Shown: positions 19,346-29,055, counted from the first letter of the stretch. The stretch is 64,000 nt of DNA from Microbacterium paraoxydans (GCF_019056515.1 NZ_CP064873.1:1612001-1676000), one strand, 5' to 3'. Program-made: numbers and translations. Notes: generated by a model from the letters alone, not told the origin.

Positions 19346-21187
19346 TCAGGCCTTGTGGCGGGGCTTCCGGAAGGGCTTCTCCTCGCGGTCGCGGTGCGGC
19401 GGGCGCTCGTCACGGTCGCGGCGGTCGGTCCGGTCGTAGCGGGCCGGCCGGCCGCGGCCGTCGCGCGAGGACGAGCCCCGCCGTGCGCCGGGACCGCGGT
19501 CAGGAGCGATCTCGATCAGCCGTCCGGAGATGCGCGTATCGCGGAGCTTGTCGAGGACGGCGGGGTCGAGGTTCGCCGGGAGCTCGACGATCGAGAAGTC
19601 GGGACGGATGTTGATCGCGCCGAAGTCGTCGCGGCCCAGACCGCCCTCGTTCGCGAGCGCGCCCACGATCTGCCGCGGCTCGACGCGGTGCCGCCGACCC
19701 ACCTCGATGCGGTACGGGGTGTAGTCGCCCCGGCTGCGACGCTCCCGGGGTTCCCGGGGCTCCCGCGTCTGCCGCTCGCGCTGCGGGCGGTTGTCGGCGG
19801 CGACCGCCTGCGACAGGGCGTCGTCTGCGGGGTCGAGGAGCAGCGGCGTGGAGCCCTGGGCGACCACGGCGAGAGCGGCCGCGACGTCGCCCTCCGGCAC
19901 GTCATGATGCCGGACGTAGTGGGCGATGATGTCGCGGAACGCGTCGATGCGCGACGTCTCCGACAGTGCGGTCGTGATGGCGTCGTCGAAGCGGGCGAGC
20001 CGCGTCATGTTCACGTCCTCGGTGCTCGGCAGCTGCATCTGCGTGGGCTGCTGCCGCGTCGCCTTCTCGATGTGCTTGAGCAGGTAGCGCTCGCGCGGGG
20101 TGATGAAGCTGATCGCGTCGCCCGTCCGCCCGGCCCGCCCGGTCCGTCCGATGCGGTGCACGTACGACTCGGTGTCGGTGGGGATGTCGAAGTTGACGAC
20201 GTGACTGATGCGCTCGACGTCGAGTCCGCGGGCGGCGACGTCCGTCGCGACGAGGATGTCGAGCTTCCCGTCCTTGAGCTGATTGACGCTGCGCTCGCGC
20301 TGCACCTGCGGCACGTCGCCGTTGATCGCGGCGGCGGAGTACCCGCGGGCGCGGAGCTTCTCGGCCAGGGTCTCGGTCTCGTTCTTCGTGCGGACGAAGA
20401 CGATCATCCCGTCGAAGTTCTCCACCTCGAGGATGCGGGTCAGGGCATCCACCTTCTGGGCGTAGGAGACGACGAGGTAGCGCTGGGTGATGTTCGTGTT
20501 GGTCGCGGTCTTGGACTTGACCGTGATCTCCTCCGGGTCGCGGAGGTACTGCTGCGCGAGGCGGCGGATCTGCGCGGGCATCGTGGCGGAGAACAGGGCG
20601 ACCTGCTTCTCCTCGGGGGTCTGAGCGAGGATCTGCTCGACGTCCTCCGCGAAGCCCATCTTCAGCATCTCGTCCGCCTCGTCCAGCACGAGGTACTGGA
20701 GCTCGGAGAGGTCGAGGGTGCCCTTGGCCAGGTGGTCCATGATGCGGCCGGGGGTGCCGACCACGACGTGCACGCCGCGGCGGAGGGCGGACAGCTGCAC
20801 ACCGTATCCCTGACCGCCGTAGACGGGCAGCACGTGCACGCCCTTCATGCGGGAGGCGTAGGACTCGAACGCCTCGCAGACCTGCAGCGCGAGCTCACGG
20901 GTCGGGGCGAGGACGAGGGCCTGCGGCGTCTTCTGCGCGACGTCGAGCCGCTCCAGCACGGGCAGGGCGAAGGCGGCGGTCTTGCCGGTTCCGGTCTGCG
21001 CCATGCCGACGACATCGCGGCCGGCGAGGAGGGTGGGGATGGTCGCGGCCTGGATGGGCGACGGGGTCTCGTAGCCGAGATCCTTGATGGCCTTGAGGAC
21101 CGGCCCGGTGATGCCGAGGTCCTCGAATCCGGGGGTGGCAGGGGACTCGTCGGGGGCGTCGGCGGGGGTCACTTCTTCAGGGGTCAC
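19346..21187 (-). CDS. DEAD-box ATP-dependent RNA helicase (DeaD/CsdA-like)
   Basis: Unwinds structured RNA in ribosome assembly or mRNA decay. It is 613 residues. The set of motifs is complete: Q motif GYETPSPIQ, Walker A AQTGTGKT, PTRELALQV, GTPGRIMDH, DEAD in VLDEADEM, SAT, then ARGLDVERISHVVNFD and HRIGRTGRAGR. A DbpA/CsdA-type RNA-binding domain spans about residues 480-560. A highly basic Arg/Gly/Asp tail follows, ending FRKPRHKA. GTG 21185-21187 is chosen because TACCCT lies exactly 6 bases upstream. A second GTG six codons in is an alternative. Confidence 0.95.
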   Translation of the reverse strand: MTPEEVTPADAPDESPATPGFEDLGITGPVLKAIKDLGYETPSPIQAATIPTLLAGRDVVGMAQTGTGKTAAFALPVLERLDVAQKTPQALVLAPTRELALQVCEAFESYASRMKGVHVLPVYGGQGYGVQLSALRRGVHVVVGTPGRIMDHLAKGTLDLSELQYLVLDEADEMLKMGFAEDVEQILAQTPEEKQVALFSATMPAQIRRLAQQYLRDPEEITVKSKTATNTNITQRYLVVSYAQKVDALTRILEVENFDGMIVFVRTKNETETLAEKLRARGYSAAAINGDVPQVQRERSVNQLKDGKLDILVATDVAARGLDVERISHVVNFDIPTDTESYVHRIGRTGRAGRTGDAISFITPRERYLLKHIEKATRQQPTQMQLPSTEDVNMTRLARFDDAITTALSETSRIDAFRDIIAHYVRHHDVPEGDVAAALAVVAQGSTPLLLDPADDALSQAVAADNRPQRERQTREPREPRERRSRGDYTPYRIEVGRRHRVEPRQIVGALANEGGLGRDDFGAINIRPDFSIVELPANLDPAVLDKLRDTRISGRLIEIAPDRGPGARRGSSSRDGRGRPARYDRTDRRDRDERPPHRDREEKPFRKPRHKA

Positions 21188-21193
21188 TTCCCA

Positions 21194-21199
21194 AGGGTA
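21194..21199 (-). promoter_or_regulatory. leaderless -10 element TACCCT for the DEAD-box helicase
   Basis: TACCCT, then TGGGAA (6 bases), then the GTG start on the minus strand. Confidence 0.5.
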
Positions 21200-21205
21200 G
21201 CGCGC

Positions 21206-21232
21206 CCGGCCCCCCGCTTCCTGTGGGGCCGG
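21206..21232 (-). terminator. hairpin between the acyl-CoA ligase and helicase genes
   Basis: A perfect 8-base G+C-only stem (CCGGCCCC / GGGGCCGG) with an 11-base loop lies 1 base after the acyl-CoA ligase stop. Confidence 0.5.
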
Positions 21233-21233
21233 C

Positions 21234-22934
21234 TCAGACCCCCGACGTGAGGGCGAGCAGCTTCTCCTTCACCTGCCGGCGGAGCACCTTCCCGATCAGC
21301 GACTTCGGCAGCTCGTCGACGACGAAGACGCGGCGCGGCACCTTGTACGGGGTGAGGATGCTCCGCGCGTACTCACGGATCGCCTCCACGTCGACATCGG
21401 CTCCGGGGTCGACGACGATCGCCGCGACGACCTCCTCGCCCGAGTGGTCGCTGGGGAGTCCGACGACCGCGGCGTCCGCCACCGACGGATGCTGGCGCAG
21501 CGCGTTCTCCACCTCGGTCGGGGCGACGTTGAAGCCGCCGGTGATGATGAGCTCCTTGATGCGGTCGACGATGCGGACGAAGCCGGCGTCATCGATCGTG
21601 ACGATGTCGCCGGTCCGGTACCAGCCGTCGACGAACACGGCCTCGGTCTCCTCGGGCTTGCCGTAGTAGCCGGAGAAGACCTGAGGACCCCGCACGATGA
21701 GCTCCCCGGCGGAGCCCTCCGGCACATCCTCGGTGGGATTCTCCGGATCGACGACGCGGCACTCCGTGCCCGGGAGAGGGAGTCCCACGGTGCCGGGAAC
21801 CCGGTTGTCGGCGACCGGGTTCGCCATGAGGACGGGCGAGCACTCGCTCAGCCCGTAGCCCTCGACGAGGTAGCCGTGCGTTGCGGCCTCGAACGGGACG
21901 ACGAGCTCGTGCGGGAGGGCCATGGCCCCGGAGATCGCGACCTCGATGCCCTCGAGGGAGACGCCCTTGGCGTTGGCGGCCGCGAGCAGCCGGTCGGCGA
22001 TGGGCGGCACGAGCGGGAGGAACGTCGCCGGATGCTTCTTGACGACGTCGAGCACGAGGTCCGGGTCGAACTTCGGGAACAGCACCAGACGCGCGCCCAT
22101 CGACATGGCGAAGGTGAGGCAGAGTGTCAGCCCGTACGCATGGAACATCGGCAGCACGGCGTACACGACGCAGCCCTTGCCGCGCTGGATCGACGGCACC
22201 CAGGCTTGGGACTGGGCGGCATTGGCGAGGAGGTTGCGGTGAGTGAGGGCGGCGCCCTTCGGTGTGCCGGTCGTGCCGGACGTGTACTGGATGATCGCCA
22301 GGTCGTCGGTGTCGGGCTGAGGATGCGAGGCGGGGATCGGGGTGCTGGCCACCACCGACTCCCACAGCACGGTGCCGCGGACGCGCTCGGTCAGCGCCGC
22401 CCTCGACTCTCTCGCCTTCGCGACCGGCAGCCGGAGGGCGAAGCGGGTGAGGGCCGGCATCGCTCGCGTCACGTCGACCGAGATGAGAGTCGAGACGGCG
22501 AGGTCACTCGGGAACTCCTGCACCGTCGCGACGACCTTGTTCCAGACGATCGCGTGCTTGGCGCCGTGGTCCTCGAACTGCTTGCGCAGCTCGCGAGGGG
22601 TGTAGAGCGGGTTGTGCTCGACCACGACCGCACCGAGACGCAGCACGGCGTAGAACGCGACGATGTGCTGCGGGCAGTTCGGCAGGACGATCGCGACCGG
22701 GTCGCCCGCACGGACGCCGAGATCCCGGAGCCCCGCGGCGGCGCGATCGATCGCCTCCTGCAGCTGCGCGTAGGTGGTCTCCCTGCCGAAGAACTGCAGG
22801 GCGGGGGCATCGGGATAGTCCCGCGCCGACGCGGCGACGATGTCCACGAGGGAGCCGCTGACGGGGGCGAGGTCCTCCGGAACGCCGTCGGCGTAGCTGG
22901 CGATCCACGGGCGAGGGGGCTGGAACGTGCTCAC
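21234..22934 (-). CDS. long-chain fatty acid-CoA ligase
   Basis: Activates fatty acids to acyl-CoA through an acyl-AMP intermediate. It is 566 residues. The P-loop YTSGTTGTPKGAAL is near residue 215, the A5 motif EGYGLSEC near 360, GWYRTGDIV near 438, and the C-terminal catalytic lysine region LPKSLIGKVLRRQ ends the protein. Class FadD. GTG start with TAAGCT 6 bases upstream. It is divergent from gatC, with a shared 64-base promoter region. Confidence 0.94.
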   Translation of the reverse strand: MSTFQPPRPWIASYADGVPEDLAPVSGSLVDIVAASARDYPDAPALQFFGRETTYAQLQEAIDRAAAGLRDLGVRAGDPVAIVLPNCPQHIVAFYAVLRLGAVVVEHNPLYTPRELRKQFEDHGAKHAIVWNKVVATVQEFPSDLAVSTLISVDVTRAMPALTRFALRLPVAKARESRAALTERVRGTVLWESVVASTPIPASHPQPDTDDLAIIQYTSGTTGTPKGAALTHRNLLANAAQSQAWVPSIQRGKGCVVYAVLPMFHAYGLTLCLTFAMSMGARLVLFPKFDPDLVLDVVKKHPATFLPLVPPIADRLLAAANAKGVSLEGIEVAISGAMALPHELVVPFEAATHGYLVEGYGLSECSPVLMANPVADNRVPGTVGLPLPGTECRVVDPENPTEDVPEGSAGELIVRGPQVFSGYYGKPEETEAVFVDGWYRTGDIVTIDDAGFVRIVDRIKELIITGGFNVAPTEVENALRQHPSVADAAVVGLPSDHSGEEVVAAIVVDPGADVDVEAIREYARSILTPYKVPRRVFVVDELPKSLIGKVLRRQVKEKLLALTSGV

Positions 22935-22940
22935 GCGCCC

Positions 22941-22946
22941 AGCTTA
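22941..22946 (-). promoter_or_regulatory. leaderless -10 element TAAGCT for acyl-CoA ligase
   Basis: TAAGCT, then GGGCGC (6 bases), then the GTG start on the minus strand. Confidence 0.5.
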
Positions 22947-22986
22947 GGCGGGCCGCGCCGCGCCGAGCGGCGGGCGGCTCGCCAAC

Positions 22987-22992
22987 TAGACT
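22987..22992 (+). promoter_or_regulatory. leaderless -10 element TAGACT for gatCAB
   Basis: TAGACT, then GGGGGT (6 bases), then GTG 22999 of gatC. It faces away from the acyl-CoA ligase element 40 bases to the left. Confidence 0.55.
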
Positions 22993-22998
22993 GGGGGT

Positions 22999-23298
22999 GT
23001 GTCTGAAATCACCCCTGATCTTGTGCGCCATCTCGGCGTGCTCGCGCGCATCCAGCTGAACGACGACGAGGTGACGCGGCTCACGGGCCAGCTCGACGCC
23101 ATCGTCGACAACATCGCCAAGGTGTCCGAGGTCGCGACCGCCGATGTCGCCGCGACGAGCCACCCGATCCCGCTGAGCAATGTGTTCCGTCCCGACGTGG
23201 TCGGCGAGACGCTCACGCACGAGCAGGTGCTGCAGAACGCCCCGGATCAGGCCGACGGCCGGTTCCGCGTCACCGCGATCCTGGGAGAAGAGCAGTGA
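22999..23298 (+). CDS. gatC: Asp/Glu-tRNA amidotransferase subunit C
   Basis: A 99-residue small subunit that clamps GatA and GatB together in the enzyme converting Glu-tRNA(Gln) and Asp-tRNA(Asn) to the amidated forms. Family features are the N-terminal [20 protein letters not shown] and the C-terminal VFRPDVVGE, then [14 protein letters not shown]. First gene of gatCAB. Its stop overlaps the gatA start by 4 bases. Confidence 0.96.
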   Translation: MSEITPDLVRHLGVLARIQLNDDEVTRLTGQLDAIVDNIAKVSEVATADVAATSHPIPLSNVFRPDVVGETLTHEQVLQNAPDQADGRFRVTAILGEEQ

Positions 23299-24812
23299 GC
23301 GACATCATCCGGCTGACCGCGGCGGAGCTCGCCGACAAGCTCGCGACGCGGGAGGTCTCCAGCGTCGAGGCCACGCAGGCGCACCTCGACCGCATCGCCC
23401 AGGTCGACGGCGACGTCCATGCGTTCCTGCACGTCAACGAGCACGCGCTCGACGCGGCGGCCGAAATCGACGCCCGCCGCGCCGCGGGGGAGGACCTCGG
23501 GCCGATCGCCGGTGTCCCGCTCGCGATCAAGGACGTGCTCGTCACGACGGATCAGCCGACCACGAGCGGCTCGCGGATCCTCGAGGGGTACCGCTCGCCG
23601 TACGACGCGACGGTCGTGGCCCGATCCCGTGCCGCCGGACTCATCCCGCTCGGCAAGACGAACATGGACGAGTTCGCGATGGGCTCCTCGACGGAGCACT
23701 CCGCCTACGGCCCGACCCGCAACCCCTGGGACCTCGACCGGATCCCCGGCGGCTCGGGTGGGGGCTCCGCCGCGGCCGTCGCCGCCTTCGAGGCCCCGCT
23801 CGCCCTCGGCTCCGACACCGGCGGATCGATCCGTCAGCCGGCGCACGTGACCGGCACGGTCGGCGTGAAGCCGACCTACGGCGGCGTCAGCCGCTACGGC
23901 GCGATCGCACTGGCGTCGAGCCTCGACCAGGTCGGCCCGGTCACCCGCACGGTGCTCGATGCCGGTCTGCTGCACGACGCGATCGGCGGGCACGACCCGA
24001 AGGACTCCACGTCGCTCGACGAGCAGTGGCCGTCCTTCGCCGCGGCCGCACGCGAGGGTGCGCGCGGGGACGGCCTCAAGGGCCTCCGTGTCGGCGTCAT
24101 CCGCGAGCTTCCCGACAGCGGCTTCCAGCCGGGGGTTGCGGCCTCCTTCCGCAGCGCCCTGGCCCTGCTGGAAGCGCAGGGTGCGGAGATCGTCGAGATC
24201 GGTGCACCGCACTTCGAGTACGGCGTCGCCGCCTACTACCTGATCCTCCCGGCCGAGGCCTCGAGCAACCTGGCCAAGTTCGACTCGGTCCGCTTCGGTC
24301 TCCGGGTCACCCCGGCGGGCAACCCCACGGTGGAGGACGTGATGTCCGCCACGCGCGACGCCGGTTTCGGCGACGAGGTCAAGCGCCGCATCATCCTCGG
24401 CACCTACGCGCTGTCGGCGGGATACTACGACGCGTACTACGGCAGCGCGCAGAAGGTCCGCACGCTGATCCAGCAGGACTTCGCCGCGGCCTTCGCCGAT
24501 GTCGACGTCATCGCCACGCCGTCGGCCCCGACCACGGCCTTCAAGCTCGGCGAGAAGATCGACGACCCGCTGCAGATGTACCTGAACGACATCACGACGA
24601 TCCCGGCGAACCTCGCCGGCGTCCCCGGCATCTCGATCCCCAGCGGTCTCTCGGACGACGACGGGCTGCCCGTCGGCATCCAGTTCCTCGCGCCGGCGCG
24701 GGAGGACGCCCGCCTCTACCGGGTGGGTGCCGCCCTCGAGACGCTGCTCGTGGATTCCTGGGGCGCGCCGCTGCTGTCCCGTGCCCCCCAGCTGGAAGGA
24801 GGCGCGCGCTGA
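23295..24812 (+). CDS. gatA: Asp/Glu-tRNA amidotransferase subunit A
   Basis: The glutaminase subunit, of the amidase-signature family, 505 residues. The Ser-cisSer-Lys triad is visible. The Lys lies in [12 protein letters not shown] near residue 80, and the serines lie in [14 protein letters not shown] and [13 protein letters not shown] near residues 152-181. The protein releases ammonia from glutamine for GatB. It overlaps gatC by 4 bases and gatB by 1 base. Confidence 0.97.
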   Translation: MSDIIRLTAAELADKLATREVSSVEATQAHLDRIAQVDGDVHAFLHVNEHALDAAAEIDARRAAGEDLGPIAGVPLAIKDVLVTTDQPTTSGSRILEGYRSPYDATVVARSRAAGLIPLGKTNMDEFAMGSSTEHSAYGPTRNPWDLDRIPGGSGGGSAAAVAAFEAPLALGSDTGGSIRQPAHVTGTVGVKPTYGGVSRYGAIALASSLDQVGPVTRTVLDAGLLHDAIGGHDPKDSTSLDEQWPSFAAAAREGARGDGLKGLRVGVIRELPDSGFQPGVAASFRSALALLEAQGAEIVEIGAPHFEYGVAAYYLILPAEASSNLAKFDSVRFGLRVTPAGNPTVEDVMSATRDAGFGDEVKRRIILGTYALSAGYYDAYYGSAQKVRTLIQQDFAAAFADVDVIATPSAPTTAFKLGEKIDDPLQMYLNDITTIPANLAGVPGISIPSGLSDDDGLPVGIQFLAPAREDARLYRVGAALETLLVDSWGAPLLSRAPQLEGGAR

Positions 24813-26326
24813 TGGCCGCCGCCACGCTCATGGACTTCGACAAGGCGCTCGAGCTGTTCGAGCCCGTCCTCGGTTTCGAGGTGCACGTCGAGCTCAACAC
24901 GAACACGAAGATGTTCTCCGACGCTCCCAACCCCGCGAACGAGGCGTACCACGCGGCGGAGCCGAACACGCTGATCGCCCCGGTCGACCTGGGACTGCCC
25001 GGTGCCCTGCCGGTCGTCAACGAGACGGCCATCCGCTCGTCGATCAGCCTCGGCCTCGCGCTCGGCTGCTCAATCGCGGAGTCCAGCCGGTTCGCCCGGA
25101 AGAACTACTTCTACCCGGACCTGGGCAAGAACTACCAGATCTCCCAGTACGACGAGCCGATCGCCTTCGAGGGGTCGGTCGAGGTGGAGCTCGAGGACGG
25201 CACCATGGTGACGATCCCGATCGAGCGCGCACACATGGAGGAGGACGCCGGCAAGCTCACGCACATGGGCGGCTCGACCGGCCGGATCCAGGGCGCCGAG
25301 TACTCGCTCGTCGACTACAACCGCGCCGGCGTCCCGCTCGTCGAGATCGTGACGAAGACGATATTCGGCACCGATCACCGGGCTCCCGAGGTCGCCAAGG
25401 CGTACGTCGCCGCGATCCGCGACATCGTCCGCGGACTCGGCATCTCCGAGGCTCGGCTGGAGCGCGGCAACCTGCGGTGCGACGCCAACGTCTCGCTCCG
25501 TCGTCGGGGTGAGGAGAAGCTCGGCACGCGCACCGAGACGAAGAACGTCAACTCCATGCGATCGGTGGAGCGCGCGGTGCGGTACGAGATCCAGCGTCAG
25601 GCGCAGATCCTCGCCGACGGCGGCACCATCATCCAGGAGACCCGGCACTGGCACGAGGACACCGGGACGACCTCTCCCGGACGTCCGAAGTCGGACGCCG
25701 ACGACTACCGGTACTTCCCCGAGCCGGATCTGCTTCCGGTGCAGCCGCCGCGCGAGCTGATCGAGGAGCTGCGCGCCGCCCTGCCCGAGCAGCCCGTCGC
25801 CCGTCGGCGCCGGCTCATGGACGAGTGGGGCTTCACCCCGCTGGAGTTCCAGGACGTGCGCAACGGCGGTCTGCTCGACGTCGTCGAGGCCACGATCGCC
25901 GCCGGGGCCACGCCGGCCGCGGCACGGAAGTGGTGGACGGGGGAGATCACCCGCCTCGCCAATGCGCAGGAGAAGGACGCGGTCGACCTCGTCAGCCCGG
26001 AGAACGTCGCGGCGCTGCAGCAGCTCGTCGACGCCGGGACGCTGACCGACAAGCTCGCACGCCAGGTGCTGGAGGGCGTGATCGCCGGGGAGGGCACGCC
26101 GCAGGAGGTCGTCGACGCGCGCGGTCTGGCCGTGGTCTCGGACGACGGTGCGCTCATCGCGGCGATCGATGAGGCCCTCGCGGCGCAGCCCGATGTGATG
26201 GCCAAGATCCAGGACGGCAAGGTCCAGGCCGCGGGTGCCATCATCGGGGCGGTCATGAAGGCCATGAAGGGCCAGGCCGACGCCGCCCGCGTCCGCGAAC
26301 TCATCCTCGAGCGCGCCGCGCAGTGA
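24812..26326 (+). CDS. gatB: Asp/Glu-tRNA amidotransferase subunit B
   Basis: Phosphorylates and amidates the misacylated tRNA. It is 504 residues, with the catalytic cradle at the N-terminus ([19 protein letters not shown]), the characteristic [32 protein letters not shown], and a C-terminal YqeY-like helical domain ([16 protein letters not shown]). ATG 24812 is chosen for AAGGAGG at 24797-24803 and the TGATG overlap with gatA. A much longer frame reading through gatA is out of frame with that gene and spurious. Confidence 0.97.
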   Translation: MAAATLMDFDKALELFEPVLGFEVHVELNTNTKMFSDAPNPANEAYHAAEPNTLIAPVDLGLPGALPVVNETAIRSSISLGLALGCSIAESSRFARKNYFYPDLGKNYQISQYDEPIAFEGSVEVELEDGTMVTIPIERAHMEEDAGKLTHMGGSTGRIQGAEYSLVDYNRAGVPLVEIVTKTIFGTDHRAPEVAKAYVAAIRDIVRGLGISEARLERGNLRCDANVSLRRRGEEKLGTRTETKNVNSMRSVERAVRYEIQRQAQILADGGTIIQETRHWHEDTGTTSPGRPKSDADDYRYFPEPDLLPVQPPRELIEELRAALPEQPVARRRRLMDEWGFTPLEFQDVRNGGLLDVVEATIAAGATPAAARKWWTGEITRLANAQEKDAVDLVSPENVAALQQLVDAGTLTDKLARQVLEGVIAGEGTPQEVVDARGLAVVSDDGALIAAIDEALAAQPDVMAKIQDGKVQAAGAIIGAVMKAMKGQADAARVRELILERAAQ

Positions 26327-26333
26327 TTCGTTT

Positions 26334-26362
26334 CCCTGGGCCTCGATGTCGGAGGCCCAGGG
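26334..26362 (+). terminator. terminator after gatB
   Basis: A perfect 11-base stem (CCCTGGGCCTC and its complement) with a 7-base loop lies 7 bases after the gatB stop and just before the dinB -10 element. Confidence 0.75.
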
Positions 26363-26368
26363 GACAAT
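26363..26368 (+). promoter_or_regulatory. leaderless -10 element GACAAT for dinB
   Basis: GACAAT, then GGGCTC (6 bases), then ATG 26375. No SOS box was recognised around it. Confidence 0.4.
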
Positions 26369-26374
26369 GGGCTC

Positions 26375-27631
26375 ATGGGACACGGTGATGGCAGAGGCCG
26401 CATGGTGTCCTCGGCCGATGCCGACGACTCCGGGACGCGCATCCTCCACGTCGACATGGACGCGTTCTATGCGGCCGTCGAAGTGCTGGACGATCCGAGT
26501 CTGCGCGGGCTGCCGCTGATCATCGGGGCTCCGGATGGCCGCTCCGTGGTCTCCAGCGCCTCCTACGAGGCACGGCGCTACGGCGTGCGCTCCGCGATGC
26601 CCGTTTCGCAGGCCGTGCGGCTGTGCCCGACGGCACGTATCGTCCCGCCGCACTTCCACCGGTACCAAGAGGTCTCGCGGCAGGTGATGGCGATCTTCGA
26701 GTCGTTCACGCCGCTCGTGGAGCCGCTGTCGGTGGACGAGGCGTTCCTCGACGTACAGGGTGTGCGCCGGCTCTGGGGGAGCCCCGCCCGGATCGCGACC
26801 CAGATCCGTGAGCGCGTCCTCGCCGAGGTCGGCATCACGTGCAGCGTCGGAGTGGCCGCGACCAAGCATGTGGCGAAGATGGCGTCGACCATGGCCAAGC
26901 CGGACGGGATGCTCGTGGTCGCGGAACACGACACTCTCGCCTTCCTCGCGCCGCGCCCCGTGCGAGCGCTGTGGGGCGTGGGGCCGAAGGCGGCGGAGGC
27001 CCTGGAGGCCCGCGGCCTCCGCACGATCGGCGACCTCCGCACCGCATCGCCCGAGATGCTGGACCGCGCCGTGGGGCCGGCGCTGAGCGCGAGGCTCGCG
27101 CAGCTGGCGCGGGGGGAGGACGCGCGTGCGGTCGACACGGAGCGCGTGGAGAAGAGCATCGGACACGAGGAGACCTTCGACCACGACGTCGCGGATCGTG
27201 CCTTCCTCCGCGCGGAGCTGCTGCGGCTGGCCGATCGCGTGGGCGCGCGCCTGCGCCGGGCCGGGTGGGAGACCTCCACGGTCGCGATCAAGATCCGCTT
27301 CGACGACTTCCGGACCGTCACCCGCTCCCAGACGCTGCCGGAGCCGACCGCGGTCGGCCAGCGCATCGGCGAGGCGGCCCAGAGCCTGTTCGCGCTCGTC
27401 GAGCGTCGAGATCCGGTCCGCCTCGTGGGCGTCCGGGCGGAGAACCTCCGGCCGGCGGGAGGTGGCGCGCTGGCGCTGTGGGACGAGGACGAGGACTGGC
27501 GCAAGGTCGAAGGGGCCGTCGACGAGGCCATGGCGCGCTTCGGTTCGGCGACGATCAGCAGGGCGCGCCACATCGGACGCGGTGAAGGACGGGGCGCCGC
27601 GCGGCATCCGAAGGACCACGGCGTCGATTGA
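26375..27631 (+). CDS. dinB: DNA polymerase IV (Y family)
   Basis: Error-prone translesion polymerase, 418 residues. The catalytic acidic residues lie in HVDMDAFYAAVEV and SVDEAFLDVQGV. The steric gate region YEARRYGVRSAMP is present, with an HhH segment (LWGVGPKAAEALEARG) and a little-finger domain beyond about residue 240. Near the C-terminus GALALWDEDED resembles a sliding-clamp-binding peptide (QLxLW type). Start ATG 26375 is supported by the GACAAT spacing; ATG 26402 is possible. Confidence 0.94.
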   Translation: MGHGDGRGRMVSSADADDSGTRILHVDMDAFYAAVEVLDDPSLRGLPLIIGAPDGRSVVSSASYEARRYGVRSAMPVSQAVRLCPTARIVPPHFHRYQEVSRQVMAIFESFTPLVEPLSVDEAFLDVQGVRRLWGSPARIATQIRERVLAEVGITCSVGVAATKHVAKMASTMAKPDGMLVVAEHDTLAFLAPRPVRALWGVGPKAAEALEARGLRTIGDLRTASPEMLDRAVGPALSARLAQLARGEDARAVDTERVEKSIGHEETFDHDVADRAFLRAELLRLADRVGARLRRAGWETSTVAIKIRFDDFRTVTRSQTLPEPTAVGQRIGEAAQSLFALVERRDPVRLVGVRAENLRPAGGGALALWDEDEDWRKVEGAVDEAMARFGSATISRARHIGRGEGRGAARHPKDHGVD

Positions 27632-27656
27632 CCGCGCGCCGCAGGCCGCCGTCGGC

Positions 27657-27662
27657 TACCGT
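27657..27662 (+). promoter_or_regulatory. leaderless -10 element TACCGT for the GerW-like gene
   Basis: TACCGT, then GGGAAC (6 bases), then ATG 27669. Confidence 0.45.
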
Positions 27663-27668
27663 GGGAAC

Positions 27669-27986
27669 ATGCCGAACATTGCACTGGAACTCGGGAATCA
27701 GGTCGCGTCCTTCGGCGTGAAGAGCGCGTACGGAGAACCGCAGGAGATCGATGGCGTCACCGTCACTCCGGTGGCGTTCACCTACGCGGGCTTCGGCGGA
27801 GCCAGCGGGGACGGCGGAGAAGGCGGCGGAGGTGGCGGCGTCTCGGTGCCGGTGGGCGTCTACGTCCAGCGCGAGGAGGGCCTGCGCTTCGAGCCGAACA
27901 TCGTGACGCTCCTCGTCGTGGCCGTGCCCTTCGTCTGGGTCACCGGTCGGGCCCTCACGCGCATCATCCGTGCCCTCAAGAAGTGA
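27669..27986 (+). CDS. GerW/YtfJ-like small membrane protein
   Basis: A 105-residue protein. The N-terminus (VASFGVKSAYGEP) is followed by VTVTPVAFTYAGFGGASG, a glycine-rich loop (GGEGGGGGGVSVPVGVYV) and then a C-terminal membrane helix and basic end (RALTRIIRALKK). The order of an IPV-type strand, Gly-rich loop and V-P-V strand matches the Spore_YtfJ/GerW family, which in Bacillus belongs to sporulation. Non-sporulating actinobacteria also encode relatives whose role is not known to me. The 3' end overlaps the following kinase-like gene by 17 bases. Function unassigned. Confidence 0.75.
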   Translation: MPNIALELGNQVASFGVKSAYGEPQEIDGVTVTPVAFTYAGFGGASGDGGEGGGGGGVSVPVGVYVQREEGLRFEPNIVTLLVVAVPFVWVTGRALTRIIRALKK

Positions 27987-28551
27987 CGACGCGGTCGCAG
28001 CGGCGCTCTCGCACGCGGCGACGCTGATCGCGGAAGACGTCCGCGCACTCGCGGCCTCCAACCCCGTCGTGCTGATCGACGGGGGGAGCGGCGCAGGCAA
28101 GACCTCTCTGGCCGCGCGCGTAGCGCGAGCCTGGCCGGTCACCGGACGCGTGCAGGTCATCGCCTTGGACTCCCTCTATCCCGGCTGGGACGGCCTCGAC
28201 GACGGGGCGGAGCGCGCGCTCGATGGCATCCTCCGTCCCCATGGACGCGGGCTTCTCGGGGCGTGGCGTCGCTGGGACTGGGAGCACGGCGAGGAGGCGG
28301 AGACCCACGCCGTCGATCCGGCCCTCGGCGTCATCGTCGAGGGCAGCGGGATCCTGCAACCCTCGACGGCACGCCTGGCCGACATTCGGATCTGGGTGGA
28401 GTCCGGCGAGTCATCGCGGAAGGCCCGTGCGCTGGCGCGGGATGGCGACACCTACCGCCCGCACTGGGACCGGTGGGCGGCGCAGGAGCGCCGTCACCTC
28501 GAGCGAGACCGTCCGAGGGAACTCGCCACCCGCGTGATCGAGGTCCCCTGA
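27970..28551 (+). CDS. P-loop nucleotide kinase-like ATPase
   Basis: A 193-residue P-loop protein. The Walker A motif GGSGAGKTSLAARVA is near residues 38-52. VIALDSLYPGWDGL resembles the uridine-kinase/PRK acceptor segment, and GVIVEGSGILQP takes the Walker B position. The acceptor may be a nucleoside or other small molecule; it cannot be named. GTG 27970 is used, which overlaps the upstream gene by 17 bases. A start further in would still leave the P-loop intact. Confidence 0.78.
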   Translation: MPSRSDDAVAAALSHAATLIAEDVRALAASNPVVLIDGGSGAGKTSLAARVARAWPVTGRVQVIALDSLYPGWDGLDDGAERALDGILRPHGRGLLGAWRRWDWEHGEEAETHAVDPALGVIVEGSGILQPSTARLADIRIWVESGESSRKARALARDGDTYRPHWDRWAAQERRHLERDRPRELATRVIEVP

Positions 28552-28557
28552 TTCCGC

Positions 28558-29055
28558 TCAGCGGAGGGCGTCGGCGTCGCTCTCGTCGACGGCCTCGATG
28601 AGCAGCTCGAGACGGTATCCCAGCCAGTCGTACACGGCCTGGCCGTCACCGCCGACGTCGGGTTCGTCGTCAGTGATGCCGAGCCGCGTGGCGATGACGA
28701 GCCGGATGGCGGTGAGGGTGCGGAGCCACGCGTCCACGTCCTCGCGCCGTACGAGGACGTCGCGGGGAACGCGGGCGCCCTCATCGGTCACCTCGGCGTC
28801 GGGGTTGAACACCTGCAGCGCCGTGCGCATGACCCGCGCATCGTGCAGCCGTCGGTCCAGGAGGTCCGCGCGGGTTGCCGAGGCGAACGCCGCCGCGGCG
28901 TCGTCGTCGTCCGGATAGGCGTTCGGCGTCAACCGGGCCACGCCCGGGTCGTCGCCTTCGGAATCCCGGAGCAGGTCCATGAAGTCATCGACGAGCCGGG
29001 CCAGGTGCATGCCCTCGATCGTGGCGACCGAGACGGTGATCGGTGGGGTGTTCAT
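28558..29055 (-). CDS. DUF2017 family protein
   Basis: A 165-residue acidic protein of the actinobacterial DUF2017 family, usually found next to clpS. It has two helical halves: LARLVDDFMDLLRD near the start and AVYDWLGYRLELLIEAVDE near the end. ATG 29053-29055 has AGGAAGG upstream and overlaps the clpS stop by 4 bases. Linkage to ClpS suggests a role in regulated proteolysis, but no motif proves it. Confidence 0.85.
   Translation of the reverse strand: MNTPPITVSVATIEGMHLARLVDDFMDLLRDSEGDDPGVARLTPNAYPDDDDAAAAFASATRADLLDRRLHDARVMRTALQVFNPDAEVTDEGARVPRDVLVRREDVDAWLRTLTAIRLVIATRLGITDDEPDVGGDGQAVYDWLGYRLELLIEAVDESDADALR

Noticed and set aside
23180..26326. 1048-codon frame that would fuse gatA-region codons to gatB
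   Set aside because: The part before 24812 is out of frame with gatA and has no homology-like features; gatB has its own ribosome site.
25070..27619. 849-codon open frame antisense to gatB and dinB
   Set aside because: Low-complexity Arg/Asp-rich translation with no motif; the sense genes are unambiguous.
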